Positions 46,035-56,390 of a stretch of DNA of 64,000 nucleotides are shown here, in pieces. Every line of letters begins with the position of its first letter. The stretch's first letter is position 1. Position numbers and translations under genes: made by a program. The DNA lies in the NCBI GenBank assembly GCA_964521085.1, contig CAZFPL010000013.1, forward strand, positions 1 to 64,000, written 5' to 3'. This DNA is from JAFGKK01 sp964521085 (GTDB taxonomy: Bacteria > Chloroflexota > Anaerolineae > Anaerolineales > RBG-16-64-43). The notes beneath the pieces are model-generated. The model saw only the letters and a list, made by a program, of their open reading frames with translations. It was not told the origin of the DNA and did not search any database.

Positions 46035-47366
46035 ATGAGCCAAGACCTTCTAAAGAGAATCCAAGACGATCATGTGAAATTCATATGCCTGCAGTTCACC
46101 GATGTGACCGGGACGGTGAAAAGCACCGACATACCCGCAGAGCGGGTGACCGACGCCATCACCCACGGCGTATGGTTCGACGGCTCCTCGGTCGAAGGCT
46201 TCGCGCGAATCCAGGAATCCGACATGATGTTGCGGCTCGATCCGGACACCTATCAGGTGCTTCCCTGGAGCGAAGCCGAACGCAAGCGCGCGCGGATCCT
46301 GTGCGACATCTACTCTTCCGATGGAACCCCCTTCGCGGGCGATCCGCGCGGAGCCCTGAAGCGAGCCCTCACCAAGATTACAGACAAGGGATGGCTTTTC
46401 AACACGGGTCCGGAGCTGGAGTTCTTTCTCCTGCGCCGTGACGGCGCCACGATTCATCCCGTCCCGCACGACAGCGGCTCCTACTTCGATTTCTCCGCCC
46501 GCGACGAAGCCCAGCGGGTGCGCAGCCAGATCATGATGGCCCTGCAATCGATGGGATTGGAAGTGGAGATGGGACATCACGAGGTGGCGCTCGGCCAGCA
46601 CGAGATCGATTTCAAATACGCCGAGGCGCTGCTCACCGCCGACAACGCGGTGACTTTCAAATACACCGCCAAGGCGATCGCCAACATCCACGACCTCACC
46701 GCGACCTTCATGCCCAAACCCGTGTTCGGGATCAACGGCTCGGGGATGCACACCCACATGAGCATCTTCGATAAAAGCGGAGACAACCTCTTCTTCGATC
46801 CGAAGGACGAGTTCCACCTCAGCCCGATGGCTTACTCCTTCATAGCCGGATTGATCGCCCATGCGCGCGCGCTGTGCGCGATCGTCGCCCCCGGCGTCAA
46901 CTCCTACAAGCGGATCGTTCCCGGGTACGAAGCGCCGGTGTTCGTCTGCTGGGCGCAGGTCAACCGGTCGGCCCTCATCCGCATCCCCCGCTACACGCCG
47001 GGGAACGATAAAGCCACGCGCATCGAACTGCGCTACCCGGATCCTTCCTGCAATCCATACCTGGCATTCACGGCCATGCTGGCGGCGGGAATGGACGGGG
47101 TGGAGAAGAAGATGCGCCCGCCGGCGCACGTCAACAACGTGGACGTTTACCACCTGACTCCGGAAGAGGTCGCCGCGCGGGGAATCCCCATTCTGCCCGG
47201 ATCGCTGGCGGAAGCCCTGGACGCGTTGTCGAAGGACGATATTTTAAAAGCCGCCTTGGGCAACGACCTGTACGAAGCCTTCGCGCGGGCCAAGACCGCC
47301 GAATGGGACGATTACCGGATCCACGTCACGGATTGGGAGATCGAACGCTACCTCGAGAACGCTTGA
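46035..47366 (+). CDS. glnA: Glutamine synthetase, type I (alpha-like length)
   Basis: Makes glutamine from glutamate, ammonia and ATP. The 443-residue protein has WFDGSSVEGFARIQESDMML, the GPELEFFL metal site, the KPVFGINGSGMHTHMSIF ATP and metal segment, and the late PGVNSYKRIVPGYEAP, RIPRYTPGND and ELRYPDPSCNPYLAF blocks. Its length is that of the GSI-alpha group, which lacks the adenylylated insert of GSI-beta and is usually feedback regulated. The ATG has a CGGAGA site; the frame extends 12 codons further up without one. Own promoter and terminator make it monocistronic. Confidence 0.97.
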   Translation: MSQDLLKRIQDDHVKFICLQFTDVTGTVKSTDIPAERVTDAITHGVWFDGSSVEGFARIQESDMMLRLDPDTYQVLPWSEAERKRARILCDIYSSDGTPFAGDPRGALKRALTKITDKGWLFNTGPELEFFLLRRDGATIHPVPHDSGSYFDFSARDEAQRVRSQIMMALQSMGLEVEMGHHEVALGQHEIDFKYAEALLTADNAVTFKYTAKAIANIHDLTATFMPKPVFGINGSGMHTHMSIFDKSGDNLFFDPKDEFHLSPMAYSFIAGLIAHARALCAIVAPGVNSYKRIVPGYEAPVFVCWAQVNRSALIRIPRYTPGNDKATRIELRYPDPSCNPYLAFTAMLAAGMDGVEKKMRPPAHVNNVDVYHLTPEEVAARGIPILPGSLAEALDALSKDDILKAALGNDLYEAFARAKTAEWDDYRIHVTDWEIERYLENA

Positions 47367-47397
47367 CCCAGATTCACGCAGCTTGAAAAAAAAAAAA

Positions 47398-47428
47398 AAC
47401 CGCCGTTGACCAAAGCGGCGGTTTTTTT
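47398..47428. terminator. Bidirectional terminator after glnA
   Basis: AACCGCCG pairs with CGGCGGTT around about 11 bases, between a run of 13 A residues and a run of seven T residues. It serves glnA and the convergent sensor-GGDEF gene. Confidence 0.92.
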
Positions 47429-47479
47429 ATATATCCGGACGGAAAAGGGATTTCCCGCTATCGGGATCGGGGTGAATAT

Positions 47480-49753
47480 TCAATCTCCGGATTCGATGGG
47501 GTGGGCGTATTCCTCCATCCAATTCTCAAACCGCACGGATCGATCCCGTCCCTGACTCTTCGCCTGATACAGCGCCCGATCCGCCTGATCAATGAGGGTT
47601 TTCGCATCCACTCGATTTCCATGCATGGACGCAATCCCCAGACTGATGGTCAGCCGGCGGAGAAAACGGCTGCTCTGTCCGATGGATTGCCGGATCTTTT
47701 CCGCGACAACCCACGCTCCTTCGCCATCCGTTTCCGGAAGGATGACGGCGAACTCCTCCCCTCCATACCGGGTGACAACATCCAGCCCGCGGCGTGCGCC
47801 GTCGCGGATGCAGCGGGCGATTTCACGAAGGGCTTCGTCGCCGGCCAAGTGGCCGAACGTATCATTGTATTTCTTGAACCAATCGATGTCGGCGATGATC
47901 ACCGTGAGATCGCGGGAATACCGGCGGCTCCGGTCTGTTTCCTTCTCGATCAGGATTTCAAAAAACCGCCGGTTGTAGACTTCGGTCAAGCTATCGGTCA
48001 GTGAAAGTCCAAGCACTTTCGTGTGCAGCTGCGCGCTTCGGATCGCCGTGGCCAGCTGAATGACGATCATCCCCAACGGTTCCAGGTTCTTGCCGTCGAA
48101 CGCCACATAGCCGAGGCTTTCCTGTTGAAAGAACAAGGGCAGAAGCGCCAGATTGAACGGTTCCTGATACGGGTAAATCTCAGGCGGCGGAAAGGACCGG
48201 CTTTCGAACCGCAAACCCGGGAAATCCTTGCCCCGCGGGGAGAGGATGGATCCACCAAACGGATCATCCTCCCGTGGCTCAAAGAAAAACACATCGCAGC
48301 TTCGAATCCCCACTTGCGGAAGGTTGTCCGCAAGCGTCGTGTATATCTGCTGCTCATCCAGTGAGGAAAGTAATTGCGCGGTCAATCGTCCCAAGGCTTC
48401 ATCGTGATACGTCTGCTGCAATTGCAGCCGTGTAAAACGCCGGCGGGCACTGTCGCTGAGCAGTGTCCGCGCCTGATGCAGAAGATCCTCCGCCAGGTGA
48501 ATGTTCTGCGGACTGATTTCACCCGCTAAAGGCGCCCGCGTGCAGAGCCGCAGCACGGAGACGGCCGACTGCCAGGCGTGCGCGTCCTCTTCCAATATTT
48601 CAATCCGCTGCAGAATTTCGATCAGGGCGACCTGAAAATGGGAAAGATCCTCGTCATGCAGGCTTTGGAGGAACGCCCCGATCAACCGGTCGCAAAGCAA
48701 CCGCGTCTCTAAAACGTTCTCGGGGGCGTTATGCGACATCAGCGATTCGACCATGGCTTGGGCCAGGTCTTCCCGATACCGTTTGGGGTCTTGGCGGTCC
48801 GCCATCATTGTCGCTTCGTAGACTGCCATCGCGGGATTGCTGACCTGCGGCAGGCATCCGCAGGATTGCCTGGTCACCAGCCGGGTGTACACCCGGACTA
48901 CATCCGGGAGAGCCTTTGGTCCCTCTTCGATGCGCTTTCGCATCAGGAGGAATGCGCGATACCCCGTTTCGAACAGGGGAAAATGGACGCTGGTCAGGGG
49001 AGGGATCAAGGTCAGTGCTTCAGCTTGGTCGTCGAAACCGGTAACCGCCACGTCCCACGGAATCCGCAATCCGGCCTCGTCCAACGCACGCACGGCTCCC
49101 AGGGCGGATTGATCGTTGCTGCAAATGATGGCGGTGAATTTCACCCCCGATTGGAGAATCCTTCGGACCGCTTGGATTGCCGCTTCATCCCAATGCTGCC
49201 CGTATTCCATCAGCCGCGGGTCATCATTCAGCCCGAATTCCCGCACTCCCTGTTGATAGGCATGGATCCGGGCGGCGCTGTCTCCAGGATCTTCCGCATC
49301 CCCCGCAAGGAAGGCGATATTCCGGTGGCCGTGCCCGACCAGGTGTTCCATGACTTGCCGGATTCCCCCCTCGTTATCGACCGTAATCATCGGCACTCCG
49401 GTTCCGCTTCCGATGAATAAAATCGGGAATTCCTTTTTGATCAGCTGGTTGACATATTGAATCCGGCTTTCGGTGCGGAGGGGCGAGAAGATCAGGAGCC
49501 CGTCGGTGTTCCATGGACCGACCGGTAAGAAATCGACCCCCTCTTCGGATTCCGGCCAGGCGGGCCGGAAACGGTTTGGACCGGTTCCATGCTGCATGCC
49601 GCAGGCGACCAAGAGGTTTATCCCTTGGTTGCGGGCCGCCGCCTGGATTCCACGGATGATGGGAGTCGCAAACATGCTCGGGTACATCCCGGAATACAGA
49701 TGACTATCGAGCAAAACGCCGATCGTGTAGCGCTTGGGTTCCTGCGCGATCAT
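47480..49753 (-). CDS. Sugar-binding-domain diguanylate cyclase, paralogue 1
   Basis: A 757-residue cytoplasmic protein. Residues about 8-320 are a LacI/GalR-type ligand-binding domain (YTIGVLLDSHLY, DNEGGIRQVMEHLVGHGHRNIAFLAGD, CSNDQSALGAVRALDEAGLRIPWDVAVTGFDD). It has no HTH before it and no signal peptide. The conserved RQSCGC motif follows, then a helical and GAF-like middle region, then GGDEF: DSLTEVYNRRFF, ADIDWFKKYNDTFGH, and GGEEF at about residues 664-668 with inhibitory RGLD upstream. It should make cyclic di-GMP under control of a cytoplasmic sugar-like ligand. The ATG at 49753 has GGAGG six bases away; an upstream TTG start does not. Confidence 0.9.
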   Translation of the reverse strand: MIAQEPKRYTIGVLLDSHLYSGMYPSMFATPIIRGIQAAARNQGINLLVACGMQHGTGPNRFRPAWPESEEGVDFLPVGPWNTDGLLIFSPLRTESRIQYVNQLIKKEFPILFIGSGTGVPMITVDNEGGIRQVMEHLVGHGHRNIAFLAGDAEDPGDSAARIHAYQQGVREFGLNDDPRLMEYGQHWDEAAIQAVRRILQSGVKFTAIICSNDQSALGAVRALDEAGLRIPWDVAVTGFDDQAEALTLIPPLTSVHFPLFETGYRAFLLMRKRIEEGPKALPDVVRVYTRLVTRQSCGCLPQVSNPAMAVYEATMMADRQDPKRYREDLAQAMVESLMSHNAPENVLETRLLCDRLIGAFLQSLHDEDLSHFQVALIEILQRIEILEEDAHAWQSAVSVLRLCTRAPLAGEISPQNIHLAEDLLHQARTLLSDSARRRFTRLQLQQTYHDEALGRLTAQLLSSLDEQQIYTTLADNLPQVGIRSCDVFFFEPREDDPFGGSILSPRGKDFPGLRFESRSFPPPEIYPYQEPFNLALLPLFFQQESLGYVAFDGKNLEPLGMIVIQLATAIRSAQLHTKVLGLSLTDSLTEVYNRRFFEILIEKETDRSRRYSRDLTVIIADIDWFKKYNDTFGHLAGDEALREIARCIRDGARRGLDVVTRYGGEEFAVILPETDGEGAWVVAEKIRQSIGQSSRFLRRLTISLGIASMHGNRVDAKTLIDQADRALYQAKSQGRDRSVRFENWMEEYAHPIESGD

Positions 49754-50053
49754 CCCGATCCTCCGGTTCTTCAAATCCGAGGACGCTGAACCATGGCCGT
49801 ATTGTATATCATTCCCGATGGACAGGCCGGATCCGGCGGGGGTCCCTTAAAAATCTTCCATGCAGCCTTCGTCGCCCCGGATCGGATTATTCGACCGAGG
49901 AGGCATCCGGTATGCGATATGGATCGCCCCTCGCCGGCGGATTTGCCGGCCGGCAACAAGCCGGCCCGCAAGGGATTCATCAACAGGGGTGTTCGGATTT
50001 ATCGGGAGGGAGTGAAAACGACCGGGGGGTTGAAGAACCGTCGGGAGTCCGGC
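49754..50053 (-). other. 300-base intergenic gap between two paralogues
   Basis: No gene was found. It contains a TACAAT-type -10 candidate on the minus strand (49800-49805) for the downstream paralogue and a GC-rich palindrome GCCGGCxxxTTTGCCGGC near 49935, which may act as a weak terminator. No repeat was recognised. Confidence 0.4.
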
Positions 50054-52324
50054 TTATTCCCCTTCACCCTTGGCATGCGCAGGTTCCATCATCCAATCCT
50101 CGAAGATGACGGTGCGGTTTCGGCCCCGGCTCTTGGCCTGATACAGCGCGCGATCCGCCTGGTCGATCAGCATGGTCGAGCGCACTTGGTCTCCCCGCAA
50201 AGCGGCGACGCCAAGACTGACGGTCAGTTTGCGGAGAAATCGATTATCCGCGGCGATATAATTCCGGACGGCTTCGGCGACAACGTTCGCCCCATCCACG
50301 TCCGTTTCGGGAAGAATGACGGCGAACTCCTCCCCGCCGTAGCGGGTCACCACGTCCAGGCCCCGCCGCGCATTTTCCAGAATTCCTTCCGCCACACGCC
50401 GCAAGGCTTCGTCTCCCGCAGGGTGTCCGAATGTATCATTATATTTTTTAAAATAGTCGATATCGATCATGATGATCGCCAGAGGCCGGTCGTAGCGCTG
50501 GCTGCGCTCCACTTCCTTCTGCAGCAGGATTTCGAAATAGCGCCGATTGTGCACTCCGGTCAATTCGTCCGTAAGGGTGAGCTCCAGAACTTTACTGTGC
50601 AGCTCCGCGCTCTTCACCACCGAAGCCAGCTGTCGGACGACCGTTGCGAGCGGATCCAAATTTTCCCCGTCGAACGCCACATACCCCATTCTTTCTTCCT
50701 GAAAGAACAACGGAAGGATGGCCAGGCTGAAAGGTGCCTCCCCCGGATACAAACCGGGAGGGGGGAACTGGCGGGTGGCAAACCGCAATGGAGGGGAATC
50801 ACTCGGGTAGACCCGCAACCGGCTTTGCTGAAACGGATCATCCCCCTGCGGTTCGAAAAAGGCGACGTACCCCGAACGGATCCCCACTTGCGGAAGCTGC
50901 TCCTGAAGGACCGAATAGATCTGATCCTCCTCAAGTGAGGAGAGCAGCTTGGCCGTCAGTCGTCCCATCGCTTCTTCGAAGTAGGTTTGCTGAAGCTGCA
51001 TCCGCGTGTAGCGCCGCCGTGCGCTTTCGCTGATCAGCGTCCGCGCCTGGTGCAGGAGATCCTCGGCATGCTCCTCGCGGCGGGTGCCGCATTCGTCCGA
51101 GAGGATGGTATGGGCGCCCAGACGGAGCACCGAGACGGCGGCCTGCCAGGCATGGGCATCGTCGTCCAATGTCTCGATCCGCTGCAGCACCTCGATCAGC
51201 GCGATTTGGAAATGCGATAAGTCGCCGTCCTGCAGGCTGAGGAGGAAGGATTCCACCAACCGGTCGCACAGCGGGCGCGAATCGCGGATATTGGATGGGG
51301 TGGTTTCCGCCAGCAGGGATTCCATCATCGCTTGGGAAAGATCTTCCTTGAACTGCTGGGGGTCCAGCCGATCCGACTCAAAAGATGCCCCGCGGTGGAT
51401 GACGGCTGCGTTGACCACTTCGGGGAGGCATCCGCAGGATTGCCGGGGGACCAGCCAGGTGGACACCCGGGTAAGTTCCGGAATCGATTTCACGCCGTGT
51501 TCGATTTGTTTGCGGACGAGCAGCACGGCGCGATACCCCGTCTCGAACAGCGGATAATGCACGCTTGTCAGCGGGGGGACCTGGGCCAGGGCCGTGAGGT
51601 GGTCGTCGAACCCCGTGACCGCCACATCCCACGGGATGCGCAATCCGGCTTCGCGGATGGCGCGGATAACGCCCATGGCCGATTCGTCGTTGCTGCAAAC
51701 GACCGCGCTGAACTTCACACCGGATTGCAGCAGCCGCTTCATCGCGTGATACCCGCCGTCCACCCAATGCTGTCCGAATTCCACCAGACGCGGATCATCC
51801 GAGAGGCCCAGTTCCTGGACCGCCTGATGATAGGCTTTCAGACGGATCTGGGAATCCCCGGGGTCGGTTTCATCGCCGGCGATAAGTGCCACGCTGCGGT
51901 GCCCGTGCTCCACCAGATGCTCCATCACCTGGTGGATGCCGCCCTCGTTGTCCACCATGATCATGGGAGTCCCCGCCCCCGTTCCGACAAACAGCACGGG
52001 AAACTCCTTTTCTTTCAATTCCTGGATATAGCGGAGTTGTTCCTGGAAACGGAGGGGATTGAGGATCAGAAGACCGTTTGTATTCCACGGGCCGACGGGG
52101 ACAAAATCCGATGTTTGAAAGCGCTCCGGCCAGGCGGGGAAATACAGCCGCTGATCGGTGAGCCCCCGGCTGATTCCGCATCCGACCAGGAGGTTGATAC
52201 CCTGATCGCGGGCGGCCGTCTGGATGCCGCGCACCATCGGGGACACGAAGGGATTCGCAAGCGATCCCTCGTATACCTGAAACCCGACCAGGACACCGAT
52301 GGTATAGCGCTGTTCCGCCGCCAT
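50054..52324 (-). CDS. Sugar-binding-domain diguanylate cyclase, paralogue 2
   Basis: A 756-residue paralogue of the 47480 gene with the same order: LacI-type binding domain without HTH (YTIGVLVGFQVY, DNEGGIHQVMEHLVEHGHRSVALIAGD, VAVTGFDDHLTALA), the RQSCGC motif, a helical and GAF-like linker, and GGDEF with MIDIDYFKKYNDTFGH and intact GGEEF plus inhibitory RGLD. All catalytic residues are present. The chosen ATG lies two bases after the stop of the DUF4129 gene, so it is coupled to that membrane gene. A longer frame upstream would overlap it. Confidence 0.9.
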   Translation of the reverse strand: MAAEQRYTIGVLVGFQVYEGSLANPFVSPMVRGIQTAARDQGINLLVGCGISRGLTDQRLYFPAWPERFQTSDFVPVGPWNTNGLLILNPLRFQEQLRYIQELKEKEFPVLFVGTGAGTPMIMVDNEGGIHQVMEHLVEHGHRSVALIAGDETDPGDSQIRLKAYHQAVQELGLSDDPRLVEFGQHWVDGGYHAMKRLLQSGVKFSAVVCSNDESAMGVIRAIREAGLRIPWDVAVTGFDDHLTALAQVPPLTSVHYPLFETGYRAVLLVRKQIEHGVKSIPELTRVSTWLVPRQSCGCLPEVVNAAVIHRGASFESDRLDPQQFKEDLSQAMMESLLAETTPSNIRDSRPLCDRLVESFLLSLQDGDLSHFQIALIEVLQRIETLDDDAHAWQAAVSVLRLGAHTILSDECGTRREEHAEDLLHQARTLISESARRRYTRMQLQQTYFEEAMGRLTAKLLSSLEEDQIYSVLQEQLPQVGIRSGYVAFFEPQGDDPFQQSRLRVYPSDSPPLRFATRQFPPPGLYPGEAPFSLAILPLFFQEERMGYVAFDGENLDPLATVVRQLASVVKSAELHSKVLELTLTDELTGVHNRRYFEILLQKEVERSQRYDRPLAIIMIDIDYFKKYNDTFGHPAGDEALRRVAEGILENARRGLDVVTRYGGEEFAVILPETDVDGANVVAEAVRNYIAADNRFLRKLTVSLGVAALRGDQVRSTMLIDQADRALYQAKSRGRNRTVIFEDWMMEPAHAKGEGE

Positions 52325-52326
52325 TC

Positions 52327-53937
52327 CTATCGCTTTCCGCCGGTTCCACCCGGTTGTTTCGAGGAACGCAAATATGCGCGAATTGTATCCCAAACCTGAC
52401 GCACACGCCTGGCTTTTTCCGGGCTGACGGCATGTTTTGTGTAGCGGGCTTCTTCAAAAGCCAGGGTCATCTCCTGCAGTTCATCCGAAATCAGGGATTC
52501 TTCCTCGGAAAGAACAGCGGAATACTCGCGGGGTGTTTGCGCGGGGCGGCGGATAACTCCACGCTCCGCTCCCCGCCGAAGAAGAGCAAAGAAATAGAAA
52601 CGAATCGATTGGCGCGGATCCAGCCCGCGAAGGTTGATGAATCCGGCCCTTTCCCAACCGGCGCGCCCGGCCAGATCTTCCCGCAGAGCCTGCCAGGATT
52701 CACGGACGCTTTGGGCGAGATTCCTTTTCCAGAGAGTCCAGCCCTTGCGCAGCCTGTGCAGAAGGTCCAGCAGCCGACGAAACCAGGACCAGCGCCGCAG
52801 GCGCCGGATGGCGAAGAATCGCAGCGGGAAGAGCTGCCGGATAATATAGATCAGGATCATTATCGCGATTCCCCAAAAGAGAATTTCCCGGACGACCACC
52901 TCCCAGGTTACTCCTTGCGGCAGGGAGGGGAGTCGCTGGGACAGTCCGCCTTCGGGTGGCTGCTCTTCCATTTCACTCGACACATTTCCCATCGCCGGCA
53001 TAACCAGCGACAGCAGCCAAATAATTGGATAGATGATGACCATCCAAAGGATGGACACGAGGGTGGTGATCCCCAAGATCGCCAGGTTCAGGCTGGCGAG
53101 CAATTGAAAGGAATATTCCGTCGGCAGCACGACCGCCAGGATCAGAAGCAGCAGGACGAAGAGCAATCCGTACCCGATCCAATTCCTGGTAACATTCGGA
53201 TCGATCCCGGTGCGCTCCGTCACCCATTCGGCCCGCAGGATCATCAGTCGGCCGATCACGAACAATCCCAAGCCGCAGAGGAAGAACAGGAGCGTTTCCA
53301 CCCCCAGCGATCCGAAGGCAATCGTTTGTCCAAGGATGTATCGCGCAAGGGGGATGCTGAACACCGATAAAAAGACGATCCCTCCGCCCAGGACCAGGAC
53401 ATCCTGCCACAGACGGTTGCGGGCCGTGTTATGTTCCTCCACCAGTCCCCGCATGGCCTCTCTCGTCGCAGCCGACGGGATATTCTCCAGCGCCATCAGG
53501 TCGATTGTCAGAAACCGGCTGATACCCCAGACTGCAAACAGCAGCAGCAAACCCTGCAGGAATTCCGGCAGCATCAAAACCTGGGTTGTCAATTCCGCGA
53601 GTTTCGGAACATCGCGCAGCGTAAGGGCGGGGCCGTGTGTGATCCACATCACGGCCAGCAATCCAATCAGCCAGAATCCCCATTCCGAAACGATGAATTT
53701 CCACCACGCTCCGCTTAACGGCGGATGCTGCTCAAGCAAACGCCGGGTCCACTGCACTTCGAGAGCGACGAAAAAGGCTCCGATCGCCAGCTCGCGTTGA
53801 ATCGAGAACAGGTCGGTTAACCAGGATCTCTCGAACACGCCGATCGCGCGGCTGACAGTCGTCACGAAGCACACCACCATGACGCTCGCCAGGAGGGAGT
53901 TGCCGAAGGAGAAGGCGGTAAATCTGCGTTCGTTCAT
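52327..53937 (-). CDS. Membrane protein with C-terminal DUF4129 domain
   Basis: A 536-residue protein with about ten transmembrane helices (to about residue 375) and a cytoplasmic C-terminal domain with Arg-rich linker. The end matches DUF4129: FYFFALLRRGAERGV, then RPAQTPREYSAVLS and a late EEARYTKH. Such proteins commonly accompany MoxR ATPases, DUF58 proteins and transglutaminase-like proteins. Here it follows DUF58 and precedes a sugar-binding GGDEF gene. No transglutaminase domain is seen in it. The ATG at 53937 is chosen over a TTG at 53955 that overlaps the DUF58 stop; both are possible. Confidence 0.8.
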   Translation of the reverse strand: MNERRFTAFSFGNSLLASVMVVCFVTTVSRAIGVFERSWLTDLFSIQRELAIGAFFVALEVQWTRRLLEQHPPLSGAWWKFIVSEWGFWLIGLLAVMWITHGPALTLRDVPKLAELTTQVLMLPEFLQGLLLLFAVWGISRFLTIDLMALENIPSAATREAMRGLVEEHNTARNRLWQDVLVLGGGIVFLSVFSIPLARYILGQTIAFGSLGVETLLFFLCGLGLFVIGRLMILRAEWVTERTGIDPNVTRNWIGYGLLFVLLLLILAVVLPTEYSFQLLASLNLAILGITTLVSILWMVIIYPIIWLLSLVMPAMGNVSSEMEEQPPEGGLSQRLPSLPQGVTWEVVVREILFWGIAIMILIYIIRQLFPLRFFAIRRLRRWSWFRRLLDLLHRLRKGWTLWKRNLAQSVRESWQALREDLAGRAGWERAGFINLRGLDPRQSIRFYFFALLRRGAERGVIRRPAQTPREYSAVLSEEESLISDELQEMTLAFEEARYTKHAVSPEKARRVRQVWDTIRAYLRSSKQPGGTGGKR

Positions 53938-53951
53938 GAAGGACCCCGCAC

Positions 53952-55163
53952 TCAAATCATGGCTCGTTCGAGATCGAGTTCGGATCGGATTTCATAGAGG
54001 GGAATTCCCAAACCGCGGGCGCGGCTTTCAAACGCCTCATAGCGCAACACCGGCGCCGTCAGGAAGACAATGCTCCGCAAACCCCGCCGCCGGGCGCGCA
54101 ACAGTTCATCGAACAGAAGTGCATCCGGCGTTCCGGTGATCACCAGCAATGTCGTTCCCCAGGAGAGCGTCGAACCGCGTTCGCGGAGCAGATTGGTGAA
54201 GGATTCCCCATCGGTGAGCTGCACGCGGGCCAGTTTTTCCATCAACAACATCATGTGAGCATTACCCTTGCGCACCGGAAGCGAATGGATCCGGCTTTCT
54301 GGTTCGAGTGGATCCTGGCCGTTGGTCTCCAGGCCGACCGGCTGCCGCTTCCCGGCCACGTAATAGGCAAGCGAAGCCGCCGTGACGATGGCCAATTCGG
54401 CCGCATCAAGGCGGCTGCGCTGCTCGAAATCTTTCCCACATAAATTCAGGAAAATCGACACTTCCAGGGAAATCGCCGGTTCAAATTGCCGGACCTGCAA
54501 CCTCCCCAAAACGGCCGATGCTTTCCAATCGATCCGGCGAAGGGAATCCCCCGCCTGATAATCCCGCTTTCCCACCACCCGGCTGGGATCCTCAAAAAGC
54601 GGTTGGTGGAAACGCAGCACACCGATGGGAGAGAAAGAAGGGATGGGGCACTTTTGAATGGGGACTATCCTCGGATAAACCGTCAGATGATCGGGCGCCC
54701 CCTGCCGTTCGCGGGAATCCTCAAGACCCAAAAGGTCGCCGGATTGCAGGTAGACAGGTCCGATTCGATAATAGCCGCGCTTGTTCCCGCGCAGGAGGTA
54801 TTCGACGGCTATTTTCCCTTTCGGAGGAAGGGCGACGGCGCGGCGGAAAAAATTGGGGATCGCCAATTCCACCGGCAGACTTTCATGGATTCTCACCCAG
54901 GGGACGGGCAGCCAGCCGCGATTGACCACTTCCAGGCGGACGCTGATATTCTCGCCGAGCAGCGCCCGGGAAGGAAGCTGGCGGTGGAATTCAAGCGAGG
55001 AGAGCGCCCGATCCCGCCACCACCGCCCGATAAGAAATGCGCCGAGAAGAAAGTAGATAATGGTGACGATCGACGTGTCCTGCAGGGCAACCGCCAGAAA
55101 AAGAAGAAAAATGAGAAAGATGAATAACTGTCCGAACACGGAGGGCTTCCTCCCGGGAGGCAA
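53952..55163 (-). CDS. DUF58 domain membrane-anchored protein
   Basis: A 403-residue protein with two N-terminal transmembrane helices (about residues 10-50), a beta-rich extracytoplasmic-looking middle (VRLEVVNRGWLPVPWVRIHE), and the DUF58 signature KRDYQAGDSLRRIDWKASA near residue 205. The C-terminal part has a von Willebrand A-like fold with ISLEVSIFLNLCG and TTLLVITGTPDAL. DUF58 proteins are classic partners of MoxR AAA ATPases, which lies upstream on this strand. The role is unclear; chaperoning or folding of surface components has been proposed for such pairs. Confidence 0.87.
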   Translation of the reverse strand: MPPGRKPSVFGQLFIFLIFLLFLAVALQDTSIVTIIYFLLGAFLIGRWWRDRALSSLEFHRQLPSRALLGENISVRLEVVNRGWLPVPWVRIHESLPVELAIPNFFRRAVALPPKGKIAVEYLLRGNKRGYYRIGPVYLQSGDLLGLEDSRERQGAPDHLTVYPRIVPIQKCPIPSFSPIGVLRFHQPLFEDPSRVVGKRDYQAGDSLRRIDWKASAVLGRLQVRQFEPAISLEVSIFLNLCGKDFEQRSRLDAAELAIVTAASLAYYVAGKRQPVGLETNGQDPLEPESRIHSLPVRKGNAHMMLLMEKLARVQLTDGESFTNLLRERGSTLSWGTTLLVITGTPDALLFDELLRARRRGLRSIVFLTAPVLRYEAFESRARGLGIPLYEIRSELDLERAMI

Positions 55164-55412
55164 GCACGTTTATGGCCTATGCACTAATTCTTGGCAGCAA
55201 ATTCTTTGGTAAATTCCTCGAATCCGATCATAATCGCACGAAATGGAACGCGGGTGGATCGGGCTGATGGACACAAACCTTGGGGACGGTTTTTTTCGGA
55301 ACAGATTCTTATAGAAACCCCCGGCCTACTCCAGCGTGGCGGACTGCCGGGAAAAAGGAACTTTGCCCTCTTGCCCGGGCATCCATCACCGGAAAGGCGG
55401 ACCCGCCGTCAC

Positions 55413-56360
55413 TCAGGAAACGGTCCCGAGGTCCAAAGGAGTCTCCCCCAGCAATTCTTCCAACACCGCGCGGGTGGTTCTTCCACGGAGTTCCGCCTCG
55501 GGCCGCAGGACCAAGCGGTGGGAGAGGACAATCGGGGCCATGGATTTAATATCATCCGGCAGCACGTGGTCGCGGCCCCGGACCCCGGCCAGCGCTTGCG
55601 CGGTCTTATACAGCGAGAGGCTCGCGCGCGGACTGGCTCCCAAAGCCAGATCCGGATGCACGCGCGTGCGGCCGATCAGGCGCACGATGTAATCCTGAAG
55701 CGTATCGTCGATGTGGATTTCCCACACCTGTTTTTGCAGATCCAGAAGTTCCGCGCACTCAGCCACCTGCCCCAAATGCTGGATCGGATGCTCGCGGCGA
55801 AGATTTACCAGCAGCGTCTTTTCATCCGTCGGGGAAGGATAGCCCATGGTGACCCGGATCAGAAACCGATCGAGTTGGGCTTCGGGAAGCGGAAAGGTTC
55901 CTTCATATTCGATGGGATTCTGCGTCGCCAGCACCAGGAAGGGACGGGGCAGCGGATGAGTCACTCCGTCCACCGTCACCTGCTGCTCCTGCATCGCCTC
56001 CAGGAGTGAGGATTGGGTCCGCGGGGTGGCGCGGTTGATCTCATCCGCCAACAGGATGTTGACAAATACCGGGCCGGGTCGGAATTCGAATTGGGAGTTT
56101 TTCTGGTTGTAAACGGATACTCCGGTCACATCGTTCGGCAGCAGGTCCGGTGTGCATTGCAATCTGCGGAATTGCCCGCCCAGGCTGATGGCAATCGACC
56201 GGGCAAGCATGGTCTTTCCCACTCCGGGTACGTCCTCGATCAGCACGTGGCCTTCGCAAAGCAGCGCCACCATGAGAAATTTAATGCTCTCCCGTTTTCC
56301 TACAATCACCTGTTCCACATTCTGCACAACGCGATCAGTAAAACTCTCAATCGAGGGCAT
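55413..56360 (-). CDS. MoxR-type AAA ATPase
   Basis: A 315-residue AAA+ ATPase of the MoxR group. Walker A is EDVPGVGKTMLA (about residue 45), Walker B is NILLADEINRA, and sensor 1 is LATQNPIEYEGTFPLPEAQLDRF. A C-terminal lid domain follows. MoxR proteins act as chaperone-like activators of partner complexes with DUF58 or VWA proteins; the DUF58 gene lies 249 bases downstream on the same strand. It starts 30 bases after the third sugar-binding GGDEF gene, so both can share a transcript. The 249-base gap to DUF58 shows nothing recognised. Confidence 0.92.
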   Translation of the reverse strand: MPSIESFTDRVVQNVEQVIVGKRESIKFLMVALLCEGHVLIEDVPGVGKTMLARSIAISLGGQFRRLQCTPDLLPNDVTGVSVYNQKNSQFEFRPGPVFVNILLADEINRATPRTQSSLLEAMQEQQVTVDGVTHPLPRPFLVLATQNPIEYEGTFPLPEAQLDRFLIRVTMGYPSPTDEKTLLVNLRREHPIQHLGQVAECAELLDLQKQVWEIHIDDTLQDYIVRLIGRTRVHPDLALGASPRASLSLYKTAQALAGVRGRDHVLPDDIKSMAPIVLSHRLVLRPEAELRGRTTRAVLEELLGETPLDLGTVS

Positions 56361-56390
56361 GCTAGTTCCTTTCCGGAAGGAAGGTCGGCC